A DNA stretch of 64,000 nt from Rhizopus arrhizus (GCA_024220505.1 JAKZZE010000007.1:620001-684000), one strand, 5' to 3'; positions 22,866 through 34,926 are shown, counted from the stretch's first letter. Notes: generated by a model from the letters alone, not told the origin. Program-made: numbers and translations.

Positions 22866-24205
22866 ATGTCTGATCGTGGTATTCAATTCAACCCTGCTCC
22901 TGCCAATGCTCGTGGCTCTAACTTTGTTGGGCAACCAATCGCTGTTCCTTCTCGTGATGTTGCTCCTGAGCTTGCTTCAAGCGATGCCATTCCTGATAGC
23001 TTTGCCTATCCTAGGCCTGGCTTTCCTCCCATGACTCATGTTCAGAAGCGAATGCGTGAAGCCGAAGACATGGAGACTGATGAAGTATCTCTTTCTTTTT
23101 CCATTTATATGGAGCTAAGAAAAGAAAATGATGGTTTGAAAGAGATGCTTCGAAAAGAGCAAGAGGAAAAGCGGGCCTTGCAAGTAGCATACAGCAAGCT
23201 CAAAGAAGCATACGATGAGCTTGAAGCAGAATCAGGCAAAGGCGCAAAGCCGATTGCTACTGCTGTCAAAGTAAGAACATTAAAATTCAATTTTAAACAA
23301 ATATACTAATCGCTTTTCTCTGAAATATAGGATGCTGTGAGAAATCACTACAACAACCTACCCCAGACATCTCAATATGTTCTTGAAAAGCCTCTGAAGT
23401 CTGCTGAAAATCAAAGAGTATTTAAATTACTGCAGGATTATGTGAATAGCCATTATTCATTTAAAAATACCAACAACCGCGATTTGCGCAAGTACCTCGA
23501 GCGCCAATATTATACAAAGAAGGCGGGAATATCCACGGGTGAGGAGGAAGATCCAGTTGAAGAATTCATAAGAAAACGAAAAGCAGCAAAAGTCACCCGT
23601 AGAAGCGCTGTAAGTGCCACATAAAATATTGTAATCGCATAACTAACTTTGTTTTTTAGAAAACAAGAGCTCGTAAGGCTATATACGAGCAGTACAAGGA
23701 TCAAGGCGTTTACGAAAGTTATCCAAACTGTGAGTATTTGCTTCAACAGCAATACATGTCTGAAGAAGAAGACATGTACAACAATGATACAATCGACAAG
23801 GTGGAGGAAATTCTTCTGGAGCAAATTCCAGATAGAATAACTTCTTTTACTGAAAAGGAACGCATGTCTGTCTTGTGTAAGGAAACAGTTGATTATTTTG
23901 AAGTTCGCGTACCAAAGTACAGATCACCTGCAGTAAGTCTGATTAATATCTCTTTAAGCGTAATCAACTAATTATCCAATATTCAGTGTACCGAATTTTT
24001 TAAGCTGTTGGATGATCAGATAGCAAGTGACAAGGCAAAGAGGCAAAGAACTGGAAATAGCAGCATCCAATTTCTTCCTCGTATACAAAGAAAATGCTCG
24101 TTGCCTGTTCCTGACTTCATCAAAAAAGAAAATATAACTGAAGAGAGTATCGCTTGGGCTTTTGGTGGTGAAATAGAGTTGGATGAAATCAACTTGCTGC
24201 TTTAA
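22866..24205 (+). CDS. CACTA accessory protein of element A (four exons, TNPA-like role proposed)
   Basis: Exons 22866-23270, 23331-23609, 23660-23932 and 23987-24205 give 391 residues. All three introns are in phase 0, with GT-AG ends and branch points TACTAAT, ATAACTAAC and CAACTAAT. Residues 1-70 are low complexity with a KRMREAE basic patch. About 80-125 is a coiled coil (ELRKEND...AYDELEAES). Exon 2 is a helical, probably DNA-binding domain (ENQRVFKLLQDY...LRKYLERQYYTKKA). Exon 3 has an acidic SEEEDMYN stretch and FEVRVPKYRSPA. The tail ends WAFGGE... It aligns exon by exon with the 57557-56275 gene of element C, which has the same exon count and phases. The family is not one I can name. 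By analogy with plant CACTA elements, a second DNA-binding protein acting on subterminal repeats is plausible (inference). Confidence 0.8.
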
Positions 24206-24923
24206 AAAAAAAAAAAAAAACTTGTGAAATAAATAAAACAAAAAAAAAATGAAAGCGGTGTTTAGATCTTTAAATTTAATTTTTTTTTTTACCTTTGTTT
24301 CATTCTAGATTTGGTTACAGATAAAATCAGTTTGCCGTTTGTATTGTGGTCTTTGAATCTTATTTTAGATTTCTGTTTGATGCTTTCCACCTTCGTCATA
24401 TTTGGTCCACTTTTATTTTTTTTTAATGAAAAAATTTCTAAAGTACTTTTTTTTTAAAACCCAAATTTAAAACACTCCTTTTTTTTATTCAAGTTTAAAC
24501 AATACATTGAATGGAGATTCCTTTTGTAATGTCAATGCTGGGAGTGTAATTTTTTTTTTTTTACAATTTCAACATTGCAACTTTTTTTTTTTTTCAAAAG
24601 TACTCAGTAACAATATACTTTTTCTTTTGTTTTTTAACCTTTTCATAGAAATCTCAAGACGTGTAGCATAATAGACATTCATTCCGTTGCCACCTTTTTT
24701 TTCTTTACTCTCAAAAAATAAAAATGATTATCAAAATACTCTGTCTTTTTTATGCCGTGATCTTACTATTTAAAACATATCTTTTTCAGCTTTAAAACAA
24801 GTTTAACTTCTTTAGAGCCAAAAGAATCCTTCTTTTTTTTATATATTTTATTCAATCTTTTAAATTTTCTACTATATTCACATTCTTTTTTTTTGTTCTA
24901 ATTTATAAACACATACTTTTATA
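24206..24923. other. AT-rich interior of element A, no gene seen
   Basis: Dominated by T-runs of 9-16 bases. In element C the transposase gene lies on this side of the accessory gene; no trace of it is recognisable here. Confidence 0.4.
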
Positions 24924-26553
24924 CAGTAGCGGACAAAACTGGTGCACAAAACTTTTTTTCAGCTTTTAACTACCATTACCTGCTCATGGTAGTTGCAATA
25001 GTCATGAAACTGTACTAGAAGGAGGATATACTAGTCATTGTAATTTATGTATGTTCTAAGCATGACAGTGTTAAAACTGAGCGATGAGCGTGTTTTAAAT
25101 TTATAAAATTTTATATTTTCTAAAAACCGCAAAAGTGGCTAAGACCTTAGAATTTATATAATCATCTCATCTCTTGATATCATCGGATGTTCTTCTTTGC
25201 ATATGCTAATAATATGCGTGTATATCATTTTCAGTAAAAGAACCCGGCTCTTTAACTATTCTTTTCCAAAGATCATCGACCCTTTTTGATCTAGTGTCGT
25301 ATCATCATACCTTTGCCATCAATTGCCACCTGGCATGCTTAAGCGGACTTAGGCCGGGATTAGTGGCGGCTAAACTTGTAGCACAGAGGCGCTGTTATCA
25401 AATATTGAGTTTGTGGTATGCGTTGACTTGTGCCTTGTGTCATTGTCATACTGAAACGAGAGATTACGACGTTTTAGACTACTATACGCTAGGCTTTTGT
25501 GGTATGAAGTAAGCGAAATATATGTGTATATTTATGAGTTCATTATACCATCGTATACCTGACACACATATTCTGGTCCTCAATATCTAATACAGCCTTA
25601 AAACATAACAGAGCAGCCAGCATGCTTCATTGTTTGATCACCGTGAAAAAATCGCTCAGGTTGCTCGACTTGCTTTCAATATTAGTGTATACTATCTGCA
25701 TCCATAATGTTCATATTTGTTTCATTGCTAAAGATAGCAGACTTCCAGCCCTCTATAGTATACAATGGCTTGTTGTGATACCACATTCATCGCTTTTTCC
25801 GACTTATACAGCTGATGAAATTCTTCGATTCCTTACTTCCGGACTCAAAATCTAGCTTCCTACTGTGCCTTTAGACTGACAGTCTGCTAACACTGTATCT
25901 TAAGGTCCTCAAAATGTGCTGAGCATCAGGAACTGTGTGTAGCGGACCTTGTCCAAGCTCTAGGTTGATGACTGAACTAATAACTTTTCAGGCTAATAGC
26001 GGAATACCTTCATGATCACAAGACATTAAGTTTCTTTGTTCCCTCTTTCTCCTGTTGATTGTCCATTTAGAGATTCTTGTTACTCTAGGAATATCTGTTG
26101 TCGTACGAACTAAGTGTATTCGAGATCTCAGAGTTTCGTTTTTACAGTTGCTTATTTTCTTAAACATATAAGGCTAGTACTTTGTTATAGTGAATAGGGT
26201 AAAAACAAAAGGGGGGACTCAATGGGAAATACAAAATAAGTACAGTTTTATATATTTTTTAAGAGCTACTAAAATTTACTAATATGCTGTGAAATCTGAA
26301 AGCAAACGGGAGAGATATGGGGAAAATTGAAAGAAGGCTAGACAAGCACTACATTTTTGGCGAAAATTGAAATATGCAAAAAATCACTAAAAATGACCTT
26401 ATGCCTGGGGGATGTCCGGCACAGTTCCGGTTTACATAACATAATGTATATTTTGGACTGTCTTTCAGATGGTATATGCCACAAAAGTCGCAGACATATG
26501 GCGGAGATGCAATGTTGATTTTAATTTTTGTGCACCAGTTTTGTCCGCTACTG
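24924..26553 (-). mobile_element. Tc1-like gamma-1 (fossil transposase), inside CACTA element A
   Basis: 1630 bp, TA-flanked. Both ends are CAGTAGCGGACAAAACTGGT. It is an inverted copy of 31236-32865 and 46159-47788, which are also exactly 1630 bp. The minus strand holds a badly decayed Tc1 transposase (see 31236). The ORFs in it (for example 25294 and 25622) run antisense to the fossil and are shadows. Confidence 0.85.
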
Positions 26554-26555
26554 TA

Positions 26556-27123
26556 CTTATTATTATAGCGATATTATGCACTTATATAAGAGTTTCATCC
26601 CTCTTATTCATATGTACCTCTTTACTCTTTCTTTTTTTTTTTTTTTCTTTTGTTCATTAGTAACCAAAATAAATCTCCTTTTGTATTAAACAAAGTTTTT
26701 TTTTTTGTAAAATACGACATGAGAGCCGAAGAATGCTTGAAAAGAAAACGCCACGACTCAATCACTTGGATTTCCGAGTTTGTAGGCCAATAGAACTGTG
26801 TTTTCGATCTTTGTTGAAGTTAAAAAATATTGCACTGAAGTTGAAAAAACATAGTCTTCCCAATTTGTAATCTTGTATGGCATCATGTAGCACAGCAGAA
26901 AATTATTTATTTTTTTAAAAAATACAATGTCTTTTTATTCAACAAACATATTATATACTTTTGATTATTTTTATAGATTTACAATCTATTTTTTTCAAGC
27001 TTTTTTCTGATATAAAAATCAGCTTTCTAACATTTAAATCCGAGTTCTCACTCATTTAATAGAATTACCACTATCAAAAAAGATCAACTTTATCAACTTG
27101 GATAACGGTGATTGGGTGCAGTG
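26556..27123. other. Right subterminal region of element A, no gene seen
   Basis: AT-rich non-coding sequence from the gamma-1 insertion to the terminus GGTGCAGTG at 27115-27123. Confidence 0.4.
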
Positions 27124-27454
27124 AATCACTGCAAATAATAGTGTAAATTGGGTAACAAATCGTTTACCAATCTTGCGAAATAATTTACAATCGTGTACAA
27201 TCAGGTAAGAGATTTATCCACGCACAGCCTCCTGTCTCTGCCACAAATCGTGTAAGTTATTGTTCGCCCTTTGGTTATGTGATGGTGCAAGATTTGTGGC
27301 CAACACAGGAGACTGTTGGGAGACTTTTTCGTTAACTGATCTTGCAAGGTGGACCTTTCATCAGTTACGTTGTGGCTCTTGTTTATTATCAATTTGACAT
27401 CTAATGGTGCTTGGCAACCAATCACGCTTTGTAAAACACTACTTTAGTTGTCTT

Positions 27455-27560
27455 TTTGCTCTTTTATAAACCACTCATATTGCTTTATATACTTCTTTAT
27501 GAACCACTTATATTGCTTTATATACTTCTTTATCGACCATTCATACTGCAATAAATATTG
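27455..27560 (-). repeat. Subterminal repeats of element B
   Basis: Imperfect units of about 36 bp containing CTTTATATACTTCTTTAT and CCACT-CATATTG, the counterpart of 58800-58925 in element C. Confidence 0.6.
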
Positions 27561-27889
27561 CTTTATATACACAAAAAAATAGGGATTTTGTTTATAAAAA
27601 ATAGCTTTATTTTTATTTGAATAAAATAATAATAACAAAATATGATATTTCTTTGCTCGTAGCGTTTTAACTGTGTACTTGACTTACCTAATGTCACCAG
27701 AATAGCAGCATCTAATCTAAAAATACATCAATTAATCTCGTGGAACTCAAAAAGTTCTCAAAAGAAAAAAGAAAAGCAAGCTCAAGGATTCTAGGATTCA
27801 AAGACACAAGGACCAGGGCACTTAAAGCAAAAGATGGAAGTACATCAGTACTTAAGAACCAAAGTAAAAACCAGGAAGGAAACAGAAAG

Positions 27890-28145
27890 AGGCCAAAGCA
27901 GAGCAGCATTTATCTATAATAATTATTAGCCATCGTATATATATCGTAAAAGCAATAGTACCTTTCTTTAGATAGACAAGGGGAAGAAAACTTGCTAAGC
28001 TTTTACCAATAAGTAAAAAAAAGGAAGCAGCAGGCATCTATAATAATTATTAGCTATTGAGTATATGTAGCAAAAGTAATAGTACCTTGCTTTGGATGGA
28101 CCATAAAAAAAAAAGAAAAAAAAAAGATACCAGTCAAGCTTATAC
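27890..28145 (-). repeat. ~125-bp tandem units near the end of element B
   Basis: Two units share TATAATAATTATTAGC, AGTAATAGTACCTT.CTTT and an AAGCAGCA block. They correspond to about four such units at 58040-58440 in element C. Confidence 0.55.
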
Positions 28146-29861
28146 CAACAAATAAAAGAAGAAGCAACTACAATTCTGGGAAAGAGACTTTATAAAGACT
28201 ATTTAAACCATAAAAAAAGCAATCGATACATCTTTACTAAAGTACAAGTACCATTAGAATAGGAATAGAATACATATGTAATATTAAGAACTTACCTTTT
28301 ATAAAAAAGAGAAGAAAAAAAAAAGAAAAAAAAAGAAAAAAAAAGAGAAGTGCTTTTTTGTAGCTTTATTTTACCAATGTTACACTTATTCACTGTCTAT
28401 CTATATTAGAAAACAAAAACAATTGCTTTTCATGTAGTTTACATTTAATGGTATCCCAAAAGATAACTTATACATTGCTTGAACAAGTTTTATTACTGGA
28501 ATGCAATATGTTTAGGAGGAAGGTTATTATTTTATTTTATTTTATTTTTTTTACTTGAAATAAAAAAAAAAGTCGGTATCTTAACAAATTATAGCAGAAA
28601 AACAACTTCTTTTTTTTTTCTCCCTAGTTTTGTTTCATGGAATACACTAGATGCCAAAGGCATAAAACAAAAAAAAAGGAAAGCTCAAGCACTGGTCAAA
28701 TGTAAGCTTATAAAAAAGTAATAACAACCAAGTCTAATGTCGGTTTCTTTTTTTTTTTTTTTTTTTTTTACATTAGGAATTCCTAATGGGACACATTCGG
28801 ATGACGAACATGAACCTCATGAGCAAAGTTTTTCGCTTTAACACGATAAAACTATAAGAATATCAAACTTATATTACTGCTTGTTGTTAAAAAGCCCTTT
28901 TTGATAAAGAAAGTTGACAATGTTAACATCTCTAATGGCTGATGGCTAATGGCTAATTGCAAATTACACCCATCTGCAAATACAAAGTAAGTAATGAACT
29001 AATATAAGCTTAAAAACATATATTCTTTTGTATTATTTGTCATAAAAAATAATAAAGTAATCTCTTTACTTGAAACCAAAAAAATTGTGCTTGTATTTGT
29101 TAATTATAACTGCCTTGCAACAAAATGTGAGCAGAGCTTCTTTACTTTTTATTCTTTTGAGAATATACACGTATTCTTTTGTTATAATGTAAAAGCATTT
29201 GTATTTTTATAAAACATATTTGTTCTTAGATTATTGTTTTCATTTGAATAAGGAATCTTTTATTGCTATGCTCTTTTTTTTTTTTCACTAGGTCTTTTTT
29301 TTAACTTTGTCTTTTTTTTTTTACTTTTAATCTTTCAGCTTCTTTTTTTTTTTTTTTACTAAACGCAACTATTTTGTTACACCCTGTTACACATTGCTAA
29401 TGAGCTACGCTAAAGATCACAGATTGCCTTCCTAATATGTATTCTTCTGTACAAAATAATCGCACGGTGCTTTTGATTTCCGCATTTTGCCCTCAAAAAT
29501 AAAAAAAAGAAAATATCGGTCTTTAAACAATGGAGAGAAATACGCTTTCCAAAAAAAGATCGTTTGTAAAAAAAAACATTTCTTTAAAAATGTGAATAAC
29601 TCCATGAATATTTACCCTACAAATAAAATAATAACATCGTTAAATTTCTTTATTTTTTTCGCATCTAAATCTTTTTTCAAAATTCGAAAATGATCAATGC
29701 AGCAAGATTTAATTTTTTTCACGAAAAAAAGTAGCAATTTGTTACCCAAACGAAGAGCAATCTTGCGCAATCCGGTACCTAATTGGAACGATTATTTGCA
29801 GTGAATCAAAAAGGAATCAAAGGCGATCATCAACCAAAATCCGACTTCGTCAAGTAAAAGT

Positions 29862-29935
29862 GGTTTCTTGGTGTAGTTGGTTATCACGCCTGTCTAACAC
29901 ACAGGCGGTCGCCAGTTCGAGTCTGGCAGAAATCA
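29862..29935 (+). tRNA. tRNA-Val (anticodon AAC)
   Basis: A full cloverleaf can be drawn: acceptor GGTTTCT paired with AGAAATC plus discriminator A; a D arm; anticodon stem CCTGT/ACAGG with a seven-base loop CTAACAC, so anticodon AAC; and a T arm around GTTCGAG. No intron and no encoded CCA. T-runs downstream at 29952 and 29961 can serve as polymerase III terminators. CACTA element B ends 58 bp upstream, and an LTR of the 30-38 kb family starts about 84 bp downstream. Confidence 0.95.
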
Positions 29936-30018
29936 CATGTATTTACATTTTGGGTATTTTTGTGTCGTATATTTTATTCTCATTTTGGATAGTGTTACAA
30001 ATATTCCTTTTTTGATAC

Positions 30019-30369
30019 TGTAACACGAACAATGATTTAGTCCCCGATACAAACATGTACAATTACAGTTTGGATGAAGAACATGAACTTTAATTTACAG
30101 TTCAGGACAAGAGACAATAGGCACCCCATATTTTTTATATAAATAAGATGAATATTTTGAACAAAATAACAGACATTCAATAAAACAAAATCTTCTTGCG
30201 CTTAAAAAGCAATCTCTTCTTATTGGGTCACAATTACCTTTTCTTTTCTTTTTATTTTACTTATTCTTTCTGATCTGATACCTAAGTTATCATTAATCAA
30301 GAAAGATCCCTTTTATTTTTATCTTTTATTAAACAATCTTACTCTTAACCTCATTGATCTATAAAGATC
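30019..30369 (+). repeat. Eta-family LTR a (351 bp)
   Basis: Starts TGTAACACGAACAATG (also at 37459) and ends just before the primer-binding-like TGGTGGTCACTAC. Contains TATAAATAAG and an AATAAAACA signal. The exact 3' end is uncertain because no CA terminus is seen. Confidence 0.6.
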
Positions 30370-30530
30370 TGGTGGTCACTACTTAAAACCAAATTACTTT
30401 ATCAAAAGAACTGTTAAACGTTCAGTCAAGTTAATCAAACTCAAGTCATTCAAGGCTTCTAACCTCTTATTAAACAAATCTACAACACTTTAATACAATC
30501 CAAATCCCAAGTACTAACAAGTTACAATAC
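30370..30530 (+). mobile_element. TRIM-like internal segment with TGGTGGTCACTAC
   Basis: About 160 bp between LTR a and LTR b, starting with the primer-binding-like site and having no ORF. LTR-short internal-LTR is the architecture of terminal-repeat retrotransposons in miniature. The same leader site recurs at 30882, 34927, 35620, 36089, 36963, 37334 and, inverted, at 51091-51103. Confidence 0.55.
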
Positions 30531-30881
30531 TGTGACCAAAGTAGGCAGTAAAGAGGTTACACGAAGCAAAAGTGAAAGAAGTCGAAAAGTGAAAAAAGTC
30601 AAAAAGTGAAAAAAGTCAAAAAGTGAAAAAAGTCAAAAAGTGAAAAAGGTCAAAAAAATGAAAAAAGTCAAAAAAAAAAAAAAAAATATTATTATTATAT
30701 ATATATATCCCCAACCATTCAGTCAAGGAAGGAAAAATTAGTCAAGTTCTTTTATATTTTTATATATACTTAACTCAATAAAGCAGGCTAACTTACTCAT
30801 AAAAGTTCCTGATCTCTTATTTTACTTTACTTTTTATATTATTTTATCAAGAAACATCGTATTGATCTTACATATAAGATC
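30531..30881 (+). repeat. Eta-family LTR b (different U3, shared U5)
   Basis: Starts TGTGACC and has a purine-rich U3 of repeated GTCAAAAAGTGAAAAAA units (30590-30680). Its 3' part (CATCGTATTGATCTTACATA-AGATC) is shared with 36050-36088. Confidence 0.5.
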
Positions 30882-31042
30882 TGGTGGTCACTACTTAACA
30901 AGCATCCGCTTAAATTCTATATAAAACAACAACTTACAAGGCAATCTTAACCTTACAATCAAGCTTTACAAGCAAACTTTACTCTATTATAACACAAACC
31001 TACAAGCCAACCATATAAAATAACAATACTTCTACCTACAGT
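30882..31042 (+). mobile_element. TRIM-like internal segment behind LTR b
   Basis: Starts TGGTGGTCACTACTTAACAAGC and continues with CTATATAAAACAACAACTTACA, matching 36501-36600 closely. No ORF. Confidence 0.5.
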
Positions 31043-31089
31043 TGTCATCCGCAGTATAATCGCAGCATAGTCGCAGCAAATGTAAAATA
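31043..31089 (+). repeat. Short LTR iota (Gypsy-3-like), left part, split by delta
   Basis: With 34363-34477 this gives an LTR of about 162 bp, beginning TGTCATCCGCAG and ending AAACACGACA. It resembles the Gypsy-3 LTR at 50819 (TATAAATA, CTTTGTTAATTA, TATAAAAAGACTATT and ACGACA in order). No convincing target duplication. Confidence 0.45.
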
Positions 31090-31235
31090 CAGTAGGTGAA
31101 AAAATACGAGCAACCTTTTGGCAAAATCGACTTTTTTCGCTATATCAAAAGGTGCACGCCAACTACCGACTCGGGGCTCCTATGGTATATTTTCGGGGTC
31201 ATGTGTCTTGAAACAGTAATGGTCTCATGTAGTTA

Positions 31236-32865
31236 CAGTAGCGGACAAAACTGGTGCACAAAAATTAAAATCAACATTGCATCTCCGCCATATGTCTGCG
31301 ACTTTTGTGGCATATACCATCTGAAAGACAGTCCAAAATATACATTATGTTATGTAAACCGGAACTGTGCCGGACATCCCCCAGGCATAAGGTCATTTTT
31401 AGTGATTTTTTGCATATTTCAATTTTCGCCAAAAATGTAGTGCTTGTCTAGCCTTCTTTCAATTTTCCCCATATCTCTCCCGTTTGCTTTCAGATTTCAC
31501 AGCATATTAGTAAATTTTAGTAGCTCTTAAAAAATATATAAAACTGTACTTATTTTGTATTTCCCATTGAGTCCCCCCTTTTGTTTTTACCCTATTCACT
31601 ATAACAAAGTACTAGCCTTATATGTTTAAGAAAATAAGCAACTGTAAAAACGAAACTCTGAGATCTCGAACACGCCTAGTTCGTACGACAGCAGATATTT
31701 CTAGAGTAACAAGGATCTCTAAATGGACAATCAACAGGAGAAAGAGGGAAGAAAGAAACTTAATGTCTTGTGATCATGAAGGTATTCCGCTATTAGCCTG
31801 AAAAGTTATTAGTTCAGTCATCAACCTAGAGCTTGGACAAGGTCCGCTACACACAGTTCCTGATGCTCAGCACATTTTGAGGACCTTAAGATACAGTGTT
31901 AGCAGACTGTCAGTCTAAAGGCACAGTAGGAAGCTAGATTTTGAGTCCGGAAGTAAGGAATCGAAGAATTTCATCAGCTGTATAAGTCGGAAAAAGCGAT
32001 GAATGTGGTATCACAACAAGCCATTGTATACTATAGAGGGCTGGAAGTCTGCTATCTTTAGCAATGAAACAAATATGAACATTATGGATGCAGATAGTAT
32101 ACACTAATATTGAAAGCAAGTCGAGCAACCTGAGCGATTTTTTCACGGTGATCAAACAATGAAGCATGCTGGCTGCTCTGTTATGTTTTAAGGCTGTATT
32201 AGATATTGAGGACCAGAATATGTGTGTCAGGTATACGATGGTATAATGAACTCATAAATATACACATATATTTCGCTTACTTCATACCACAAAAGCCTAG
32301 CGTATAGTAGTCTAAAACGTCGTAATCTCTCGTTTCAGTATGACAATGACACAAGGCACAAGTCAACGCATGTCATAAACTCAATATTTGATAACAGCGC
32401 TTCTGTGCTACAAGTTTAGCCGCCACTAATCCCGGCCTAAGTCCGCTTAAGCATGCCAGGTGGCAATTGATGGCAAAGGTATGATGATACGACACTAGAT
32501 CAAAAAGGGTCGATGATCTTTGGAAAAGAGTAGTTAAAGAGCCGGGTTCTTTTATTGAAAATGATATACACGCATATTATTAGCATATGCAAAGAAGAAT
32601 ATCCGATAATATCAAGAGATGAGATGATTATATAAAGTCTAAGATTTTAGCCACTTTTGCGGTTTTTAGAAAATATAAGATTTTATAAATTCAAAGCACG
32701 CTTATCGCTCAGTTTTAACAATGTCATGCTTAGAACATACATAGATTACAATGACTAGTATATCCTCCTTCTAGTACAGTTTCATGACTATTGCAATTAC
32801 CATGAGCAGGTAATGGTAGTTAAAAGCTAAAAAAAAGTTTTGTGCACCAGTTTTGTCCGCTACTG
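31236..32865 (+). mobile_element. Tc1-like gamma-2 (fossil transposase), inside delta
   Basis: 1630 bp, TA-flanked, with CAGTAGCGGACAAAACTGGT ends. Plus-strand translation with many stops and shifts still shows a Tc1 order: RISRVTRISKWTI (HTH), GWKSAIFSNETNMNIM (first Asp replaced by Asn), a VYDGTM-like YTMV stretch, and FSMTMTQGT in place of FQHDNDPKH. The three gamma copies share this decay, so it preceded their spread. Confidence 0.85.
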
Positions 32866-33109
32866 TATACTGGAAATTGTGAGAGAGATAAGAATACGAA
32901 TTTAAAAATTTGACTTCCGGCCAGCTTAAATTATGTACGGTAATCATATGTTTACATTTAAATCAACAAAGAACATATTAGAAGACTATATAGCGTACTT
33001 GTATGGAACTGTGAGTGTTCCTCATTGTATCCATATAAAAGCAAGTGCAACTTCAGGAGCCCTTGGTTTCTTTTTTTTTTGCTCAATTTCTCTCACTACT
33101 TCTCATCAT

Positions 33110-34134
33110 CATGCCTAAATCTATACCAATGGAAAAGCAATCCAGAAATAGAAGGTATATCACTGAATAGCATGAAGCTAGAGGATATCACAGATAAATA
33201 TTACGTTCATTCTCACACAGTTAAAAGGTATACTAGGAAGCTTTTTCCATGAAATTCACATCTGTCGGCTGGAAGACATGCTATTGTCTCTTCTGCCATG
33301 AAGCACTATATCGAGCTGTGTATTATTACTGGTCATCGAATAGTAGCGAAAGAGCTATTTAGGGAGTTGGGTAAGTTTGGTTACTTGTTGATGTACCGTT
33401 CAGGAGTAAACGCGCTGAGATCCATAAACTGTCGCCGAGAGCTAAAAAAAAAGAAGGCATTTTTAAAAAAGGATCATTGAAAAAAGCAGATGACCTGAGC
33501 AAAAAGGCATCGCAACTGGTCAAGTCAAGAGTGATGACCAGTGGCGTTCTCAGCTGAAGCAAAGACTAGCATCTAGTGATCAGATTGAGTAAAGTAGTAT
33601 AGAGTAGTATAAAATGACATTTTGCTCCCTCATCACATCGACATTACAGTAAAGCACAGCAGCCGTAGGATGAACATGTGTTGTCACATAGCTACTCAGG
33701 GACCAGTTTAGACATGTCAGCTTTATGGCCATAACATAAACTCAACGACTTGTCTGCATATACTTAGCATTATTTACATGAATACGTTAGAGTACCATTA
33801 TTTGAAGACATCTGATGTATACCTTCAGAGTGATAGCGGCGTAAAGTATAAGTTAAAATTCATAACTGTATAGGTACGCGGTATCAGTGTAAGGTATATA
33901 AATTATTGGTATGCTCAAAGTCTGAATCTAAATCATATAAAGCATGTTTGGCATCAGCTCAAATTTAATCTGACACCACATGAAGTCGGAGAAAGAGATG
34001 TCAGAAAGCTTTAGCAATTTGTGGATGTAGAGCGAAATAAACTCAATGCAAATGCTTGCAAGAGGTACATCAATAGTATGCCAGCCAAAGTGAAAGCAGT
34101 TATTAAAGCAAAGGGAAGATATAGAAAATATTAA
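33110..34134 (+). pseudogene. Delta Tc1-like transposase relic
   Basis: From MPKSIPM near 33112 the sequence follows a Tc1 transposase with several frameshifts. A helix-turn-helix (LEDITDKYYVHSHTVKRYTRK) is seen in one frame near 33175, and a clean tail (ERNKLNANACKRYINSMPAK, then VKAVIKAKGRYRKY and TAA at 34132-34134). The catalytic segment is too broken to read. Not functional. Confidence 0.7.
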
Positions 34135-34362
34135 ATAAAGATAGCGAATTTTGAAAAATCCTCATTGGCTTTTTTATGACTGTCTTTCCCTTTTTAAAAA
34201 GCTTCTACATCAAGTACAGTCAATCTCTTTAGTGTATTATATGTATCTTTGTTGCCTTAATTAGTTTGCGTGATATCAAAGCTCTGGCGAATATGCACAC
34301 AAAAATAAAAAGATATGAAGACAAATTGAACAGAGGTTGCTCGTATTTTTTCACCTACTGTA

Positions 34363-34477
34363 GTATAAATAGACATTATCTTTATTAAATAAAATCAATC
34401 AATCTTTTACTACTTAATAAGTTCTCGGTACCTTTGTTAATTACTATAAAAAGACTATTCGTGATCAAACACGACAT
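34363..34477 (+). repeat. LTR iota, right part
   Basis: Continues from 31089 across delta. Contains TATAAATAG at 34364, ATTAAATAAAAT, and ends ACACGACA at 34477. Confidence 0.45.
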
Positions 34478-34492
34478 TTGTTGTAATGTAGT

Positions 34493-34926
34493 GTAACAAA
34501 GATTACAACATTAACACCAGCAATGGCTGCGGTTTGTGATTTTTTAATTTTGAACCTTATTCCTTTTTGAACTTTATTTCAAAATCAAACTTTATATCAA
34601 AATCAAACCTTATATCGAAATCAAACCTTATATCGAAATCAAACCTTATATCGAAATGAAACTTTATTTTTCTTTGTCTATAAAATAGACAAGTTTTTAC
34701 TTTTTATTTTACTTCACTTATCTTGACTTATATATTTTAACTTTACTTATCTTAAATATATTTTATCCAATAAATCAAGTATCTTTATCCCTGAATCTTT
34801 TGGTATAACACTCTTAAAACACAAGCAAGACAAGTCCCTTGAAGTCAATTATCTTCATTGTAAACACTCTTAAAACTCTTATCAAGTTACTTTATTACAA
34901 ACAAGTTTGATCTACTTAACAAGATC
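34493..34926 (+). repeat. Eta-family LTR c
   Basis: Starts TGTAACAAAG and ends before TGGTGGTCACTT (34927). It carries a short internal tandem repeat (about 34570-34665) of ATATC(G/A)AAATCAAACCTT-type units. No gene. Confidence 0.5.

Larger units (their letters stand above)
21633..27123 (+). mobile_element. CACTA (CMC/EnSpm-type) element A, without transposase
   Basis: The ends are CACTGCAC...GTGCAGTG with a 3-bp target duplication AAT (21630-21632 and 27124-27126). CACTR termini and 3-bp duplications are hallmarks of the CMC/CACTA superfamily. It holds an intact four-exon accessory gene (22866-24205), subterminal repeats at about 21886-21975, and the Tc1-like gamma-1 insertion (24924-26553). 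No transposase is found, so it would depend on another element. Its right end corresponds to the transposase-side end of element C, because the accessory gene runs away from it. The TIR is short (8 bp perfect), so the boundaries rest mainly on the duplication and gene content. Confidence 0.7.
27127..29803 (-). mobile_element. CACTA element B: non-autonomous, internally deleted relative of element C
   Basis: 2677 bp, ends CACTGCAAATAAT...ATTATTTGCAGTG, 3-bp duplication AAT (27124-27126 and 29804-29806). About 27127-28380 matches the right 1.4 kb of element C in inverse orientation. About 28620-29803 matches the left 1.2 kb of C, also inverted. The genes between are gone. The middle (about 28381-28619) has no match I could see. 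It ends 58 bp upstream of the tRNA-Val 5' end, with the end that is 'left' in C facing the tRNA. It abuts element A, sharing the AAT at 27124-27126. Confidence 0.85.
31090..34360 (+). mobile_element. Tc1-like delta element, containing gamma-2
   Basis: TA-flanked (31088-31089 and 34361-34362). The TIR is about 26 bp: CAGTAGGTGAAAAAATACGA. Without gamma-2 and its extra TA it measures about 1639 bp, a normal Tc1 length. The transposase is decayed. Confidence 0.8.
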
